64,000 nucleotides of DNA from Amblyornis subalaris (GCA_018881555.1 JACAXG010000052.1:3410001-3474000), one strand, 5' to 3'. Positions 42,414-55,700 are shown, counted from the first letter of the stretch. Numbers and translations are program-made. The notes: a model not told the origin generated them from the sequence alone.

Positions 42414-45400
42414 AGTTATAGTTATGAAGTGACTGGTTACAGGGCTCAAAGCATTCATTCTGCAAGAACACTATCTTAGCTAAGAATGTAAAATTCTGAG
42501 ATCCTGATTAGGAATCTAACAACCAAAGACAACTAGGCATGCCTTAGCAAGTGTGCAGTCTTCCTAACACTACTATTGATTTATTTGATCAAATCAGTTA
42601 GTTACATTTTTCTCCTTCTATTTATTAAAATGCAGCTTAGAATTATCCATTAAGACATAAAGTTCAAATAAACATATCCTCAGAAGAAAAGGAAAAGTGT
42701 AGGAGCCTCCCTAGTAATGTCAGTAGAAATACAGGATGCAGGGACTTGTTTTGGTATGGATTTCAGTGCTGCTTCTACAGCTTGGAAACAAACTAGACCT
42801 AGTCACCTGGTAAATGCACTTTTTCTTTGCTTCTCCATCATATTGTCACTCCTGGTTCTTTCACTGCCTTCTTTGCATTGATTCCGGATTTCCAAGNGGG
42901 TGTCTTTCAACAATTTCCATGACATTCATGGAATTTTACCCTTTTAGCTGTACCTCATATTTATCTTTCTCATCATGTCAGGAGAACAAGATGAAGGTAG
43001 TTTTATAGTGCAACAGTTACTTTGGCTAGGGCTGAAACCTAGACAAGGTGTGGCAATGCCAGTAAAGAGTTCAGAAGTGTTATAAAATTACACATACACA
43101 TCATATTATGGAAGGCATAAATGAATACAGCAGCAGCAAATTATTATTACCAAAAAAGCATTTTGGAAAGCACTAATGAAGTTAATTGAAACTGAAGAAT
43201 TAAAGCAGTAGTGATTTTCAAGACTTACATGGCTCTTCAATTCAAGCAATTACAAAGCACTTCATATACAAACATAGCACCANGTGTATGAAGTCCTGAC
43301 AGCGGTTTACAATATAGGATGATGGCAGCTTTGCCCAAGAAATATTTTGGCCAGCAGTTTTCAGTATGGATCTTTTTTTTAATTCATTATTAAAACCTTC
43401 ATTTTATACAAGTACTCTTGAAGAGATAATATGCCTTATTTAAATATTAGCAGTAACTCCAGCACATAAATACATTGAGTTAGTAATTTTAATATTAGAA
43501 TCCTGTCACTGCAGTCAGCAACATCCAGGTTATAAAAATATGTTAATAAAAGTGGAAAATAATTAGTTTTAATGTTTCTATGAACAATGAAAATATAATG
43601 TAATAAATGAAAATCTAATTATGAGATTCCCGCATGCTCCACAGACTCTAAATGCATTCTAACAGTTATTTATTCAGTAAATTTATCCAACTATCTTCTC
43701 ACCTAAGATAATCCTCTAGGCTTGTGTGCAATTAATAAGAAGATACAGGAATATTAATTTCATCTAATTTAAAAACCCATTTGATGAACAAAATTGATCC
43801 CCCCTCTCTCCATTACCTACAAAGTTTAAGATGGATGACTAAGATCAGATAGCATTAATCTCACCTACAAATGAATTCTAAAATGTACCACAAATAAGAA
43901 GAATAAAGAAAATAGGGATAAAAGAGATTCAAATTATAAAGATTATGGAGAGACTAAAACAAGTCTCCAAATTGTATACACGGCTTGCAGCTGACTGGAA
44001 AGAAAAGCATTAAATCTGTAAATACAAACATGCAGAGAACTTTTTGCATACTTCTCTTAATCTATGAAACACAGACAAATGCTATCAAGAAACGTCAACT
44101 GTTGTGTATTTTATATGAGAAAGGCATTTCTAAATAGAAACACCAGAAATGCTTCTAAAGGTATTTTTACCTGTAGCAGATTATCCATTACAAATTTAAT
44201 AACTTTAAATAACTCAGCTATGTACATCAATCCAAAAATGTTTAAATAATAATACTAATACAAAATACTTTGAAATCTTTATAGAACAAACCTAAGGCTC
44301 TAAACCATTTTTTTAGTCATTATCCTGACTTAACACAACTACAAAAACTTTGTTTAAAATTCATAATCTGTGCATATTCAAATAAGAAAAAAAAAAGTAC
44401 ATACTTAAAAATATCCTATTACCTCATGGACAGAGGTGGGAATTTAAACTTCTCACTAGCTTGTACAAAACTGAAGATTTTTATGTATAGTGTCCACTGC
44501 AAAGTTGAAGGAACAGCACTGCCATAACACAATTTCCTTGAATACTCTTTTTCTGTTTACTGCATACCTATTTTGTTTCTCTGCATTATTCTACATTTCT
44601 CAGTTTGTCATCTCAAAGACGGGAAAAGAAAAATCACCTCAAGTACATCATGTGAGCAGCAATCAGCTGTAACAGAGCACAATTTATTTTTTGTCACTAT
44701 GAAAAAAAAGTTTTTGTAAAATCGCACTATGAATTTCCCTTGTGTTCCAAATAATTCTAGAATTTTTAAACCTGTTTCCACTGATACAGCTGAATCCTGG
44801 AAAAAGACTTAATGCTCCTTTTAAAGGAAGTTTGAAGGAGGTCAACAATCAAAGGCAAGGGATGGTTCTTGCAGAGATCCTCTGAGGTGCAGTGCTCTAG
44901 TATGAATTCACTCCGTATTAGACCTCAGAATGAACTCTTCTCAAAGGAACCATTTCAGTTTGATGCTGTACTTTATATGAAACTAGAAAATTTAGCCATC
45001 AGGAAAAAACCCAAGAGCAAACCACAATGCAATTCTACTTTTTTGGTGGTGGTGTTTTGGTGGGTTGGACACTTTTTGTTTTGGCAAGAAGTAACAGGTT
45101 AACAGTCAATAGTTTGAAAACAACACTCCAGGAATATTCAAAAGATGGAAAAGCTGGAATATAGCAAACATCTACACTTAACTGCACAGATGATGGAGCT
45201 GTTATAGAATTACTCTCCTCATTCAGCCCCTAGACACTGTCAATTGAAGTAATACAGCTTTGAAATTAGAAAATAATCTTAAGTCACAGTATCAACAACA
45301 AAGTAAAAATGTTTTCCTTTGGTCATAGTTTTTTAGAACATGTATGATGTAGACAAGAGTCTAATCTGAAATATCAAATAATTTAAGGGTTTCTTCATTG

Positions 45401-47047
45401 TCGTGGGTAAATGAAACAGAGATTCTCACAAAGAATTTACAGCTGTATAATAGCAAAGTGAGCAACAAAACTTACATCTTAGTATCATAGTGATCTATTC
45501 TAAGGTTGAAACAGCAGATCCTTTCTTTATATAACTCTTTCATGAATATTATCACTTTGGTATTTTCTTGGCATTTGCAAATAGCTGTTCACAGCAAGCT
45601 ATCACAAACATCGCTTAAAAAAATGAAAATAACTGCACTTGACTCGAAAATTGGGTATTAGTTACACTTCTGATCACAAGATTTGCCAGGGGCTTTATTT
45701 AACCACCATTCAGGCTAGTCAACATTCCACATACTTCTGAAGCTTTCAAATATGTTTGTTTAGACAGATTATGATACCAGTGGTAACTACGATGAGTCAC
45801 CTTGTTTTCACTAAAGTAGAACAAGCTGTTATAATCACTTAAATATAGAACTGGACAACACAGGTATTCCTTTTTCATCTTGGGGGTTTCCAGTCATATT
45901 AGAAAATTTCTTTGTTCCACAGAACTGTCACATGTCAGTCCACAGTAAATGCAGAATTTGGGGTCTTTTAAGTTAAGGTATTTATACGATCTCAACACAC
46001 CAGTTAGTTACTTTGCAGTTCACTTAGGTAAATGATTTGGAATGTGGAGAAAGTCATGGTCTTGACACCTGCAGTGTGGTTAGAAGTGATGTAGTTTTAG
46101 AGACACCTACATTTTAAAAAAGGGTAGTATCGGTTTTCCATGTTCCCAAGCAGAAAATAATCTTCTAAGGAACAATCAACTTCTTAGAACTCAAAAAACC
46201 AGTATTAATCAACTTACTGATTTATTTAACATGAGGAAAGGAAAGTTTTACTTACTTGAAGTTCTTATCACTAGAAAAAGCTACAAGAGCACAGAAACAT
46301 AAGGGTATCAAACAAGATTCCTATGCTTCTGATTGCAGGGGAACTTCCCTCCTCAAAATAAAGCAACAACATGAAAAAATTACACATTATGAGTGAGAAT
46401 ACAGCTGAACAGAAAAGTATTTTCTCCANCGTTCTTAAGTTTAAAAATAAATACAGAAGAAGTTGGTATTTTTGTTAAATAAAAGTGCATACTCAAATTA
46501 TCATATGCGAGACCTATTTTCAAGAGAAGTTTCCAGTTATATANAAAATCTGCACAACTTAGTAAATCTTACCACAGGGGAAGGTAGGAGTTTCATCAGA
46601 AAGAAACACACGTTGACTCACATTAGCATTTTATTTTGACTCAGGAGATCAGTTTTGAACCAAGTTTCCTGGTGGTCCCCACTTAATCAGCTTTGATTTC
46701 CACATTGTGGAGCCATCATCTCAGAGTCTGCAGGCTGAAATCCTTTTTGAGAATCCAACAACCCCCACAATGTGCTCTAACCACTAAAAGGCCTTCAGCA
46801 CCCTTGGGCCCATTCAGCCTGAACTAGAACGATGTATTGGGTCTGACTGAGGCAGAGTTCAGCAGCCCTCCCAGTGTTGTGCTTTGCATTGGGAGCTGCC
46901 AAACAGCAGTGTTTTCACTACTGCTTAGCAGCACTGTCCCTCTAACATTCCTTCCCCCATCAAGGGGTTGGGAGTGGGCAAGATCCTGGGAGGAGACACA
47001 GCCAGGCCAGCTGACCCAAGTTAACCATAGGGATATTCCATACCATA

Positions 47048-47055
47048 TGACGTCA
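47048..47055 (+). promoter_or_regulatory. CRE-like palindrome in LTR
   Basis: TGACGTCA, the full consensus for CREB/ATF factors, lies 7 bp upstream of a TATA box inside the LTR at 46833-47389. Presence is direct; activity is inferred. Confidence 0.6.
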
Positions 47056-47062
47056 GCTCAAA

Positions 47063-47070
47063 TATAAAAG
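47063..47070 (+). promoter_or_regulatory. LTR TATA box
   Basis: TATAAAAG in the U3-like part of the LTR, about 200 bp upstream of the AATAAA signal, as expected for a retroviral LTR promoter. Confidence 0.6.
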
Positions 47071-47267
47071 CAAAGGGAGAGACAAGGAACAGGGGGCATC
47101 CATTACTCTGTAATGTTTGCCTTCCGGAGCAACCACTACACGTGCTGAGGCCCTGCTTCCCGGGAAGTGTCCGAACATCGCTCTCTGATGGGAAGTAGAG
47201 ATTGACCTCTTTTTTTCTTTTTTGCTTATGCGTGCGCAGATCTTTGCTTGTTTCTTTCTGTCACTTT

Positions 47268-47273
47268 AATAAA
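47268..47273 (+). promoter_or_regulatory. LTR polyadenylation signal
   Basis: AATAAA in the R region of the LTR, followed by a T-rich stretch. It faces the direction opposite to PIBF1 and should not terminate the host transcript. Confidence 0.55.
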
Positions 47274-48482
47274 CTGCCTTATATCAACCCAGTGCTTATT
47301 TTTCCATCTTATTCTCGCCTCTGTCCCACTGGGAAAGGGAGTGACAGAGCAGCTTAGTGGGCACCTGGCACCCAACCAAGGTCAAACCACTAGAAACGAA
47401 TATGAAGCAAAACCTCTGAATTTCAATGTGGATATCAAGTCCTCTGACCCATCTCATTTGCTCTAGAATTACCCCTACTGTTTCACATGACTAGACAGCA
47501 ATGACATTTCTTCAGTCCTTAGGCAATGCTATTTCTTCAGTAGTATCACCACTGCAATTTAGGAGTTATGCATACAAATTAAAAGTTTTAATGAATTTGT
47601 TTCTCTACTTAAGTTAACAACATTTTAACTGGTTAGTACTTGTAATTAAAAAGAATTTAGAGCAAAGAAGGTTCATCCAAGTACTTCCTCTGAGTAGATG
47701 ATTAGGTAGCACAGCCAGTTAATAAACTCATCTTTTCATTTTAGAAAAAATATATATGTATTAAACAATGAATTAAATCCAAAATTAAGGACACATAACA
47801 AACTTAGCCTGAATAACTTTGATTACTGTCCATAGTTTTACATTACCTCACAGTTTACCACAGCTAATGTTCTAAGTTTACAAAAAGTAAGGAAAAGGTG
47901 TTAAGGAACAGGAAAGACAGACTGCTTGTAAACACGCAGAAAAATCAACCATCGTTTCTTTCTCCATATGAATAGAACTGTACGTTTGTATAGACAATAT
48001 ATTTTACACATGGAATATGAAAGACTGAGGAGAGACAGTAGTAAGAAAAGAAGCATGAGAAGCGTGTAGGAAGCATAGCTGTTCATGATTACTGCTCTCT
48101 ATCCAAACTTCATAAAAACTATTAATTGAAGTCATCATACAAGGTGATTTTCTTTCAACTAAAGAAAAAAACTACGAACAGGTTCAGAGTCTGGCCACTG
48201 CTACTGGACTGTATGAAATCCACATTGTCTCTATGAGATGAATAATTATGTTTGCTTGTCTCTACAGGTTTGTAAGAGAAGAATCAAAATTTCATATTGT
48301 TACTGCATTGGTAATGGGAAAAATATACTACAAGAATTAAGTCTGTAACTTCATTTAAACAGAGTTTGTAATTCAATTTGTTCTTTATAAGCAGAAAGCT
48401 AATAATTCTTCCTACCTAAACCTCCTAGATATAAATATAGTTTTACCTTTAGATTTTTTATTTGCATTTTAAAGACACTTAC

Positions 48483-48581
48483 TGTTCTAAGAGTTGATCA
48501 TATTTTCTTAAAGAATCCTTTTCAGCAATAACTGCTCTTTCTTTTTCAGCAACAGCATTATCTCTTGCTTCTCTCAAATTT
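48483..48581 (-). CDS. PIBF1: PIBF1 internal exon before the long intron
   Basis: A 99-bp exon with acceptor tttccttcag/AAATTTGAG and donor GAACA/gtaagtgtc. It encodes the end of an Arg codon, then [20 protein letters not shown] and [12 protein letters not shown], and ends with CA of a split Gln codon. The next exon lies 34.8 kb away in genomic terms, but the split codon (CA/G) and the reading frame join correctly, giving LLEQYRQMQL where human PIBF1 has LLDRYRELQL. Confidence 0.95.
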
Positions 48582-51500
48582 CTGAAGGAAACAAAAATTA
48601 TTCTGTTAAGAACCTGTTAGGAAAAAGACTCTTTTGCTTCATAATTACTTCCCTCTGATCTGAGCTTCAATACTACCTTCTTCAACTCTCACAGAATGAC
48701 AGAATTGTCTATTTATTCACCTTTATTACAGAGGCTTTACTTCAGGTTACTTTCATATACACCAACAAAGCTTCCAGTTCTGAAATTCTAAAACACAATT
48801 ATCAAATCACCTATTTGTATGTAGAAACATATAACTCTAATGATTCTAGAATACTAGAACGAAAAATTACTTATTTTTTCCAGGAATTAAATAAATTCCA
48901 CTAATTTTGCTTGGTACTTCACTAATAACTACAGGAATGCTGTCCATCTAGCACAGATGATTCTCAACTTTTGTGATAGAGCACAAAAAGATTAGTTACN
49001 CATAGAAATCCTACTTCCACATACAATTAATTGTCTGGTTACTCTGATATAGAAGTTATTGCACATCATTGGTGTCTCCTTCTGGGTTCTATTGCTGGCA
49101 ACATTTTTGATCTGCACAGAACCATAAAATAACATTTTATTGCAATCAATTGATACTGTTTCTTTTTTTTTTTTAACCAAGGATCAGTCAAGATGTTCAA
49201 ACTACCTCAATTATTATTTCACTGACACAAATGAGATTAGCATGATATTAAGAATAATACATACAGTATTTGTGTTAAAAAATTGGGATTAAAGCTATTA
49301 ATAGTCTGTTATGATGCAGGCAGACTACAGATTAACATTGCAGTAAACTGTACTAAGGGGGAGCACTGCTTAGATACTGTATATGAGCTCTGTGTCCAAT
49401 ATTTAGTGTAACAGCACCGGCCAATTTGCCAGAGCTAACAGTGGTTGTTGAGGATCAGACATCTGTGTTATGACTGTTTTTATGGATTTTACTTTACTCC
49501 TGGTTTGCTTCTGTGATGAAAATTCACTAGCATTTGGAATGCAAATTCACTAGCAATTTGGAATCATATTAGATGATCTTCAAGATTCCTTTCAATTTCG
49601 TTTTATCTAAAAGGAATCCTGTTCATATGCTAAAAACATGAGCAAATCCAAGCACAGCTGCAAGGCAAGCTAAAACCATGGCTAGCAGCCATGACTAGGG
49701 GGTTTCACTGCAACACTACATTTTTCATCTGAACTAAACTGCTAATATAGATGCAACCAAGATCTTCACACTGAAGTTTTTTCTTTCCCCCTCCCCACAG
49801 CAACTTTCCGACTTAAGGCGAAGTGAAATTGTAGTCTCAGGCAAGTTTTGAAGAAAACAAAAAAGTCAAGATACGATGGAAAATAGAAAATTATTCAGCC
49901 CATGTAAATGATATCCTAGGTCATTTTAACCACACTAACGGTATATAATTTTTGTTCAAAAGACTATTTTCTAGACTAAATGTTATCAATGGCACTTTTC
50001 TGAACTCAAAATAATTCATAAGACCTGGAAGCAGTCGCTTAGAAAAAATCAGCATCAGAATTATGTAGCAGTTAACTGGCTATTGGACAAAGATAACAAA
50101 ATTTTCTTTAAAAATTGAGTTACTAGGCTACAGAATTTAGTGCAGAAATTCAAGGACAGACCTTAAGATTAGATTGTTTAAAACTGACTCATACTAGAAT
50201 ATGGGAACATGGCAAGAAATTTTGTTAACAGCACTAAGATCAAGTATATTATGTCTTAAGAGTAGGAATCCCATGCTGTATTCTTGACTAGAGTAGGGGA
50301 AATGGGATAAAAATTTAACGGTAGGAGATATACAGAGATTCATTTAGAGAATAAACTATTTTGCTTAGCTGAACAACTAATCAATTGAAAATGCAACAGG
50401 AGGAAAAAGGACACAAGTGAGTGATTCAACCAACAAGATGACAATCACGGATGTGATGTGACTTCTGCTGAAATGCTTTCTACCGAGCCAGGAAACAGCA
50501 GTGATACTGCCAGTTTTCAGTTGTGTGACTGCCATTTCAAAGGAAGTAAAGCCCCTATGCAATGGCTGCACGTAGGGGCCATATGGACCATCAGGTATCT
50601 ATCTAGCCAGCCTATCACACAACTCAAAGTACCCTTTAAAATGGGACAGAAATACTAACTAGAGATTCAAGAATGGGTATGTGGGGGGAAAAAAGCTGGA
50701 AAGAGGATAGGGGAGGTACAAGCTCACGGGCATCTTTATTAGGTTTTCAGACAAACCTCTTGGCATCTACCACTTTTACACTTTGTCACATCCTTAAACT
50801 ATTCTAGAATGCACAAACTGGATTCCAGTTGGATTCAACCAAGTCAGCAAAGGTGCTCAGGGAAAGCATGTCACATGCTCAGAACTACTAAATTGTGCTT
50901 CAGCTATGGGAACAGACTACAGCTAATCCAATGTCAAACCTCTTGCAGACATACACATGCCCTGCGAATTCACTCATGCTTGCTAATGCAAACATAGCCC
51001 ATGCTTATAACAACCAAACAAGTGAAACTGATGCCAAAAAAATTAGGCATGAAAGCATCACCCTTTTATTGGTGGCCCCCTCCCATTTTAGTTTCTTGAA
51101 CTGACTCATCCAAGTGTAAAATAAGCACCAATAAATTCAAGGGAACTATCAGGCACATCAGGCTTGCCAGAGTGGCAAAGAATATGAGCAACTGAATATT
51201 CGATTAGCTTAGCTGTAATACCATTCCATGCTTTGAGCCTGAAGATGAAACCAGTATCTTCACTTTATTTTCAGTCACAACCAGCGTCTCATCACATTAC
51301 ACAAATTCACTGCAAATTGCTTTGCTCACAATTTGAGGTTCCATTTGTCTTGCCATTGAGGCAGACTGTCCTGTGGTAAAATTTTTTAGTATTTTATAGA
51401 AAGAGAATATGCTAAAAAGCCTTTTTTCTCTTTTTTGCAAAACATGTAGGCAAATCTAAGGAATTTACATTTCAGAAGTAATTATTTCAAAATGAGGACC

Positions 51501-52619
51501 AAAACTTCTGTAAATCGATTCCAGATACAAATGAAATATCCTTCAGTAGCTTTCTCAATGATATACAGACTCTTGTCCAAACTCCACAAATAGTGCATGT
51601 TTAAATTCATACTTTGTAATTCAAAATAGATTTGCATACAGGAAGCGGTGTGGATGTATATGCATGTGCATGTATTTTACTCACACTTGCAAAACTACAC
51701 AATGATGTAACTGTTTGTTATTAGAACCTTTCAGTTGACTGGAAGACAGACAGCAGAAGTCATGTTCTTTTTCCACTCTTCACAGCAGTAAAGAAACTAC
51801 CTATTAGTGGAACAGATGCTGATGCCACAAATATCTTTTTACTACTGTCATTTCCTTCTCCATATGAGACTTTCAGGACATCTACAGTGAAGTTATAATG
51901 AATTATTAAGCACTCCTCCCATTTTAAAGGAATAAAACAGGCAAAAAACAAGCTAAAAAGGAAATTCAGTGCCAAAGGTGCAAATTCCTAAATCCCTAAA
52001 GGCTTATGTATGTGCATGTAATTCCACGGTATTCAACCAGATGACACACATACAAAACTCAGTATGCAGGTCTTTGCAGGACTAGAATCTTCTTCAAAAG
52101 AGAATTTTACAATAATTTACAGGAAATCAATGCTTTTTTTGAATCACAATGCTCCAAAAAATCTCAATTAGATTTATTTCACAAGGGCCTAAGTCTTATC
52201 TCTTTCAAGTTTTTTTCTGCCTCATTTTCTGCATCTTCTCTTCTGGATTCCTGGCACAGTTTCCAGATTGCCCCTACAGCATGACAGGTAAACTAAGACA
52301 TTCTGTATTAATTAACTAACACTATACATCTGAACAAACTTCAAACCACCAATTTTTATGTAGAACATAAATTTTAATAATCCTTTTCAACTGATAATGT
52401 TGGATGTCCATAATTTAATAATAAGTGTAACAACATACACTTATCGTACAAGTATAATTTCATTTTAGTTTTCACAAGATTCTCATCAGTTTTACCACTG
52501 GACTTAAATTCTTACATTTTGAACACCTCTCAAAGAGTCAGTCACTTAGAATTATACCTAAGCACAAAACTGCTTGGTCATTTCTGCCCCAATTAGGTTA
52601 TTGCCTACACCTTACGTAC
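48582..52619 (-). other. PIBF1 intron, 4.0 kb
   Basis: GT-AG intron. It holds AT-rich unique sequence, a 25-bp imperfect tandem duplication near 49518-49562 and a poly-pyrimidine run near 49153-49172. I see no recognisable transposon or second gene. Confidence 0.75.
49518..49562. repeat. Imperfect tandem duplication, about 23 bp
   Basis: AAATTCACTAGCATTTGGAAT is followed immediately by a second copy, AAATTCACTAGCAATTTGGA, with a single A difference and a short spacer (GC). This is a local slippage-type duplication in an intron. Confidence 0.8.
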
Positions 52620-52745
52620 CTGTTTTCACGTTCATACATCTCTTTTGAAGTGCTTCTTAGTTGCTCAATTTCTTGATTTGTTTTCAACCTGATCTCTTCC
52701 AACTCTTCATGGAGTCTCTTTTCATATTCTGCTTTATAGTGGTCT
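52620..52745 (-). CDS. PIBF1: PIBF1 internal exon
   Basis: A 126-bp exon between acceptor tatttatttacag/AGACCACTA and donor GAAAACAG/gtacgtaag. One base completes the Arg codon (AG/A) from the upstream exon, then comes [20 protein letters not shown] followed by [21 protein letters not shown], and the final AG starts another Arg codon. This matches the PIBF1 segment after EKYVASR in mammals almost residue for residue. The sequence is predicted to be continuous alpha-helical coiled coil. Confidence 0.96.
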
Positions 52746-55700
52746 CTGTAAATAAATATATTGCATTGGTCAAAAATATCAAAACTTCAGGTACAGCTTT
52801 ACAAGAGCAGAGTTCTTCTTGATTTTACATTTTATTTCAATCTTTATTCATTTACCTCTCATTGACTTGAAATACATATCAGCCTGTGTTGTTACTTAAA
52901 TTAAATGCAAATCAACCAGGAATAAATAATATTTAACTGGGAATAAATATTTTCTGCATACAGCTTTAATTTTTCAAAAGTAATTTAATATTGATTGATC
53001 ACATAACATTAAGCTTAACATTCTTCCAGAAATTCTTTGTCAGCCTCTACTTAAGTGCTTATATTAAGTAACCACTTAACTCTTCACTTTACTCTTCATT
53101 GCTGGGTAAGGATTGATTAACTTACTGAGTTGCAATGCTGCCATGCCACTACAACACTCCTTTGTGTACTATTTGCACCTCATATGAGGGAAGAAACATC
53201 ACAAGAAACATTCAAGATTAAATGCAGTGGAGATTTGTAAAGTCAAAAAACCCCAAGATTTGGGAATTTATCCTGTCGATATGATATATAAATTATCCAA
53301 AACACACACTTAAGTTTTTAAGCAAGAGATATCACGATAAAAGAATTTCATTTCAGAGAAATACTGACGTCTTTTTGTAACTTTGGAAACTCATGACAGA
53401 TTGTAGGGAATCCCATAAAGAATCTCTCCTACAAAAATATAAAAACAGGCTTATGTTCTAAGTACTTATCAGTTAAGGAGTGTCAAAATTTTATAGCATC
53501 TAGTTAATGTTTATGAATAATCAATCAATAAAGAAACAACTGGTAGAAATCACAGGTTTGGAAATAATAGCATACTATGAAGATACGTGCATTTACAGCT
53601 GTAAAAGGTTTTACATTTCTATTGATTTCCACTCGTGTGATAGCCCATAATTTTTAAAAATCAGTACTTGAGATGGTCAAAAACTCCTTCACATTAACTA
53701 AACCCCCCAAAATATTAAAATGTCAGAATGCTTGCTGTGCAGGTTTTTCTGTTTTCTTTTTATTGAGACACTGAATTTCAGTTGACCCTTCAAGGTAAAA
53801 GTAAATTTATCTCCTCTCCTTCCTCAATTATGCCACAGTACAGCAAATACTGTATGAAGACCTTTTATACAATAAACAGATTTATCATGAAAAAAACCAA
53901 CCAAACAAAAAGAATGCAAGGTCCTCATTAGAAACTTTCTGTGTTCATCACATGGCTCAATATGAAGGAAAAAAACCCAAAAGAATGTTGATGATCAGAA
54001 CATCAGGATACAAATCTTATGTGCAGGTTCAACGAGTATTACCATGTTGGTTCTTCGACAATTTGCTATTAACATTAGTACTTGCCAAAAAAAACAAAAA
54101 AATTCTGACATTGCAGAAATTACACCTTCCCTCCCATGGCAAGACTGCTGAAATTCAGGAAGGTTCACTGAAAAAATTAGAAGTATATGGAAAAGTCTTG
54201 AACACTAAGAGTGATGTAATCAGAAGACAGTTCAAAGTGCTGCTTATCTTTATGAGGACTAAAATAAAAAAATGGTATAGCAAAGGCCATGTTCTGAGTC
54301 TACAGCTTGACTGCCCTGTCAATGCATTTAAATAAACACCGAGTTGCTGCTGAAGCAAAGGATCATCACTTAGAGAATCATCACAGTATGGTTTGGCTTG
54401 GAAGTGACCCTAAAGATCATCTAGTTCCAGTCACCCTGCCATGGGCAAGGACACCTTCCACTAGACCAGCTGGCCTTGACCACCTTCCAGGCATGGGGCA
54501 TCCACAACATCTCTAGGCAACCTGTTTAGTATCTCACCACATTCACACTAAGGAATTTCTTCCTAATACCTAATCTAAACCTGCCCTCTTTTAGTCTGAA
54601 GCCATTCCCCCTTGTCCTATCACCACATGNGCCCTTGTAAAATGTCCCTTTGTAATTTTTATTCCTGGCCTCTTTTGCTTAAANAGCAATTAAAAATGTT
54701 TTTGCCTCGTCAAGTTGTTGTGTTTTCTTAAGGCTGAGCTTCTTTCCAGGGCTATCCTATTATGAATGAGGATTTATACTGTGAATAAACTAAATGTGAT
54801 CTGAATATTGTAATGCAACTATGGATTGTGTTTTAAGGTTAAACATATAGAGGGAGATTGTTTTTGTTGGTCTGTGCTTACACATGGGATTCCCAAGAAC
54901 CGTACCTATGAGCTGGTGCCATTTGTCTTGCCACAATCTCAAACTATTTCAAAGGGTGTCTTTTTAAAAATTTGACAGGTTAATCCCCCAGTTGCCTGAA
55001 GTCTGTAATTTTTTAACTGCAGTACCCCAATGCCAGAAGTTCTGACACTGACCAGAAGGTGACTTCTTATTTATTTCTAAAAATAGATACTTGGTCTTGT
55101 TTTATTCATCTTCATTCCTGAATTACATAGCCCAAAGAGATCCAGATGTGAACCAAGTATTAAAAAGCCTCAAGTTCTTCAAAAGGTAGCAAATAGAAAT
55201 TTATTACCGAAACTGATGTCACCTCCTTGAAGTACTGAGAACTACAGAATATCCATTAGCTGGTACAGTTTTCTCCTGCTCTAGTTTTGTACCTCTCTAA
55301 TTTATTTGTCAAATAAATAGGATTATAGGGGGAAGACTGCTCAGACTTACATGATTTCTTAAAACACCATTTCAAAGTAAGACCTCAAAATACATTTAAA
55401 ATACAGAAGATCCAGTGAACATAGTTCTGAGATATAAATATGCAAAACAAATTTAAAAGCTTTGAGTGGCTGCATCGAAAGGAGGAATAGTATTTAACAC
55501 TTTTCTGATATGGGCTGGAGCTCCATAGCTCATTATTTCAGGAATGCCCTTCTATTTTCACGTAGATAACAATTTGTATTTTAGTTGTCTATAAGGAAAG
55601 TCATATTAGCATACTTCCTCTTAGTTATACGAGGACATAAGATTTATAGATACTGCTTTCAGCTCCATCTTGATTCAAACAGAAGGAAGCAACTGAAGAG

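Larger units (their letters stand above)
46833..47389 (+). mobile_element. Solo LTR, related ERVL-like family, with intact regulatory motifs
   Basis: A 557-bp LTR starting TGTATTGGGTCTGACTGAGG and ending in GGTCAAACCA. It shares blocks with the LTR at 58874 (for example GACACAGC, CAGCTGACCCAAG and GGGATATTCCATACCATATG) but differs at its 5' end, so it belongs to a related subfamily. It carries a CRE palindrome (47048-47055), TATAAAAG (47063-47070) and AATAAA (47268-47273). No retroviral genes are attached. It lies antisense to PIBF1 in the long intron. Confidence 0.85.
13713..48482 (-). other. PIBF1 intron, 34.8 kb
   Basis: The largest intron of the window, GT-AG, joining exons at 48483 and 13712 in frame. 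Recognisable content is an LTR at 46833-47389, a perfect hairpin at 42381-42413, a third-family LTR at 33870-34530 (minus), another LTR at 31167-31520 (minus), a CR1 at 22800-23350 (minus) and an old CR1 relic at 14930-15330 (plus). The long spaces between (15.3-22.8, 23.4-31.1, 34.6-42.3, 42.4-46.8 and 47.4-48.5 kb) contain AT-rich, non-coding-looking sequence where I recognise nothing. No PIBF1-like exon was found inside it, but small non-coding RNAs or conserved regulatory elements cannot be excluded by eye. Confidence 0.75.

Noticed and set aside
13713..48482. A nested second protein-coding gene in the long intron
   Set aside because: I looked for conserved-looking coding blocks flanked by splice sites on both strands and for a processed pseudogene with a poly-A tail, and found none that I could support.
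49675..49695. Small palindrome CATGGCT-AGC-AGCCATG
   Set aside because: Only a 7-bp stem; palindromes of this length are expected many times by chance in a window this size.
53952..54335. 127-residue Lys-rich plus-strand frame
   Set aside because: A-rich sequence antisense within a PIBF1 intron, abutting a CR1 element; no similarity recognised.
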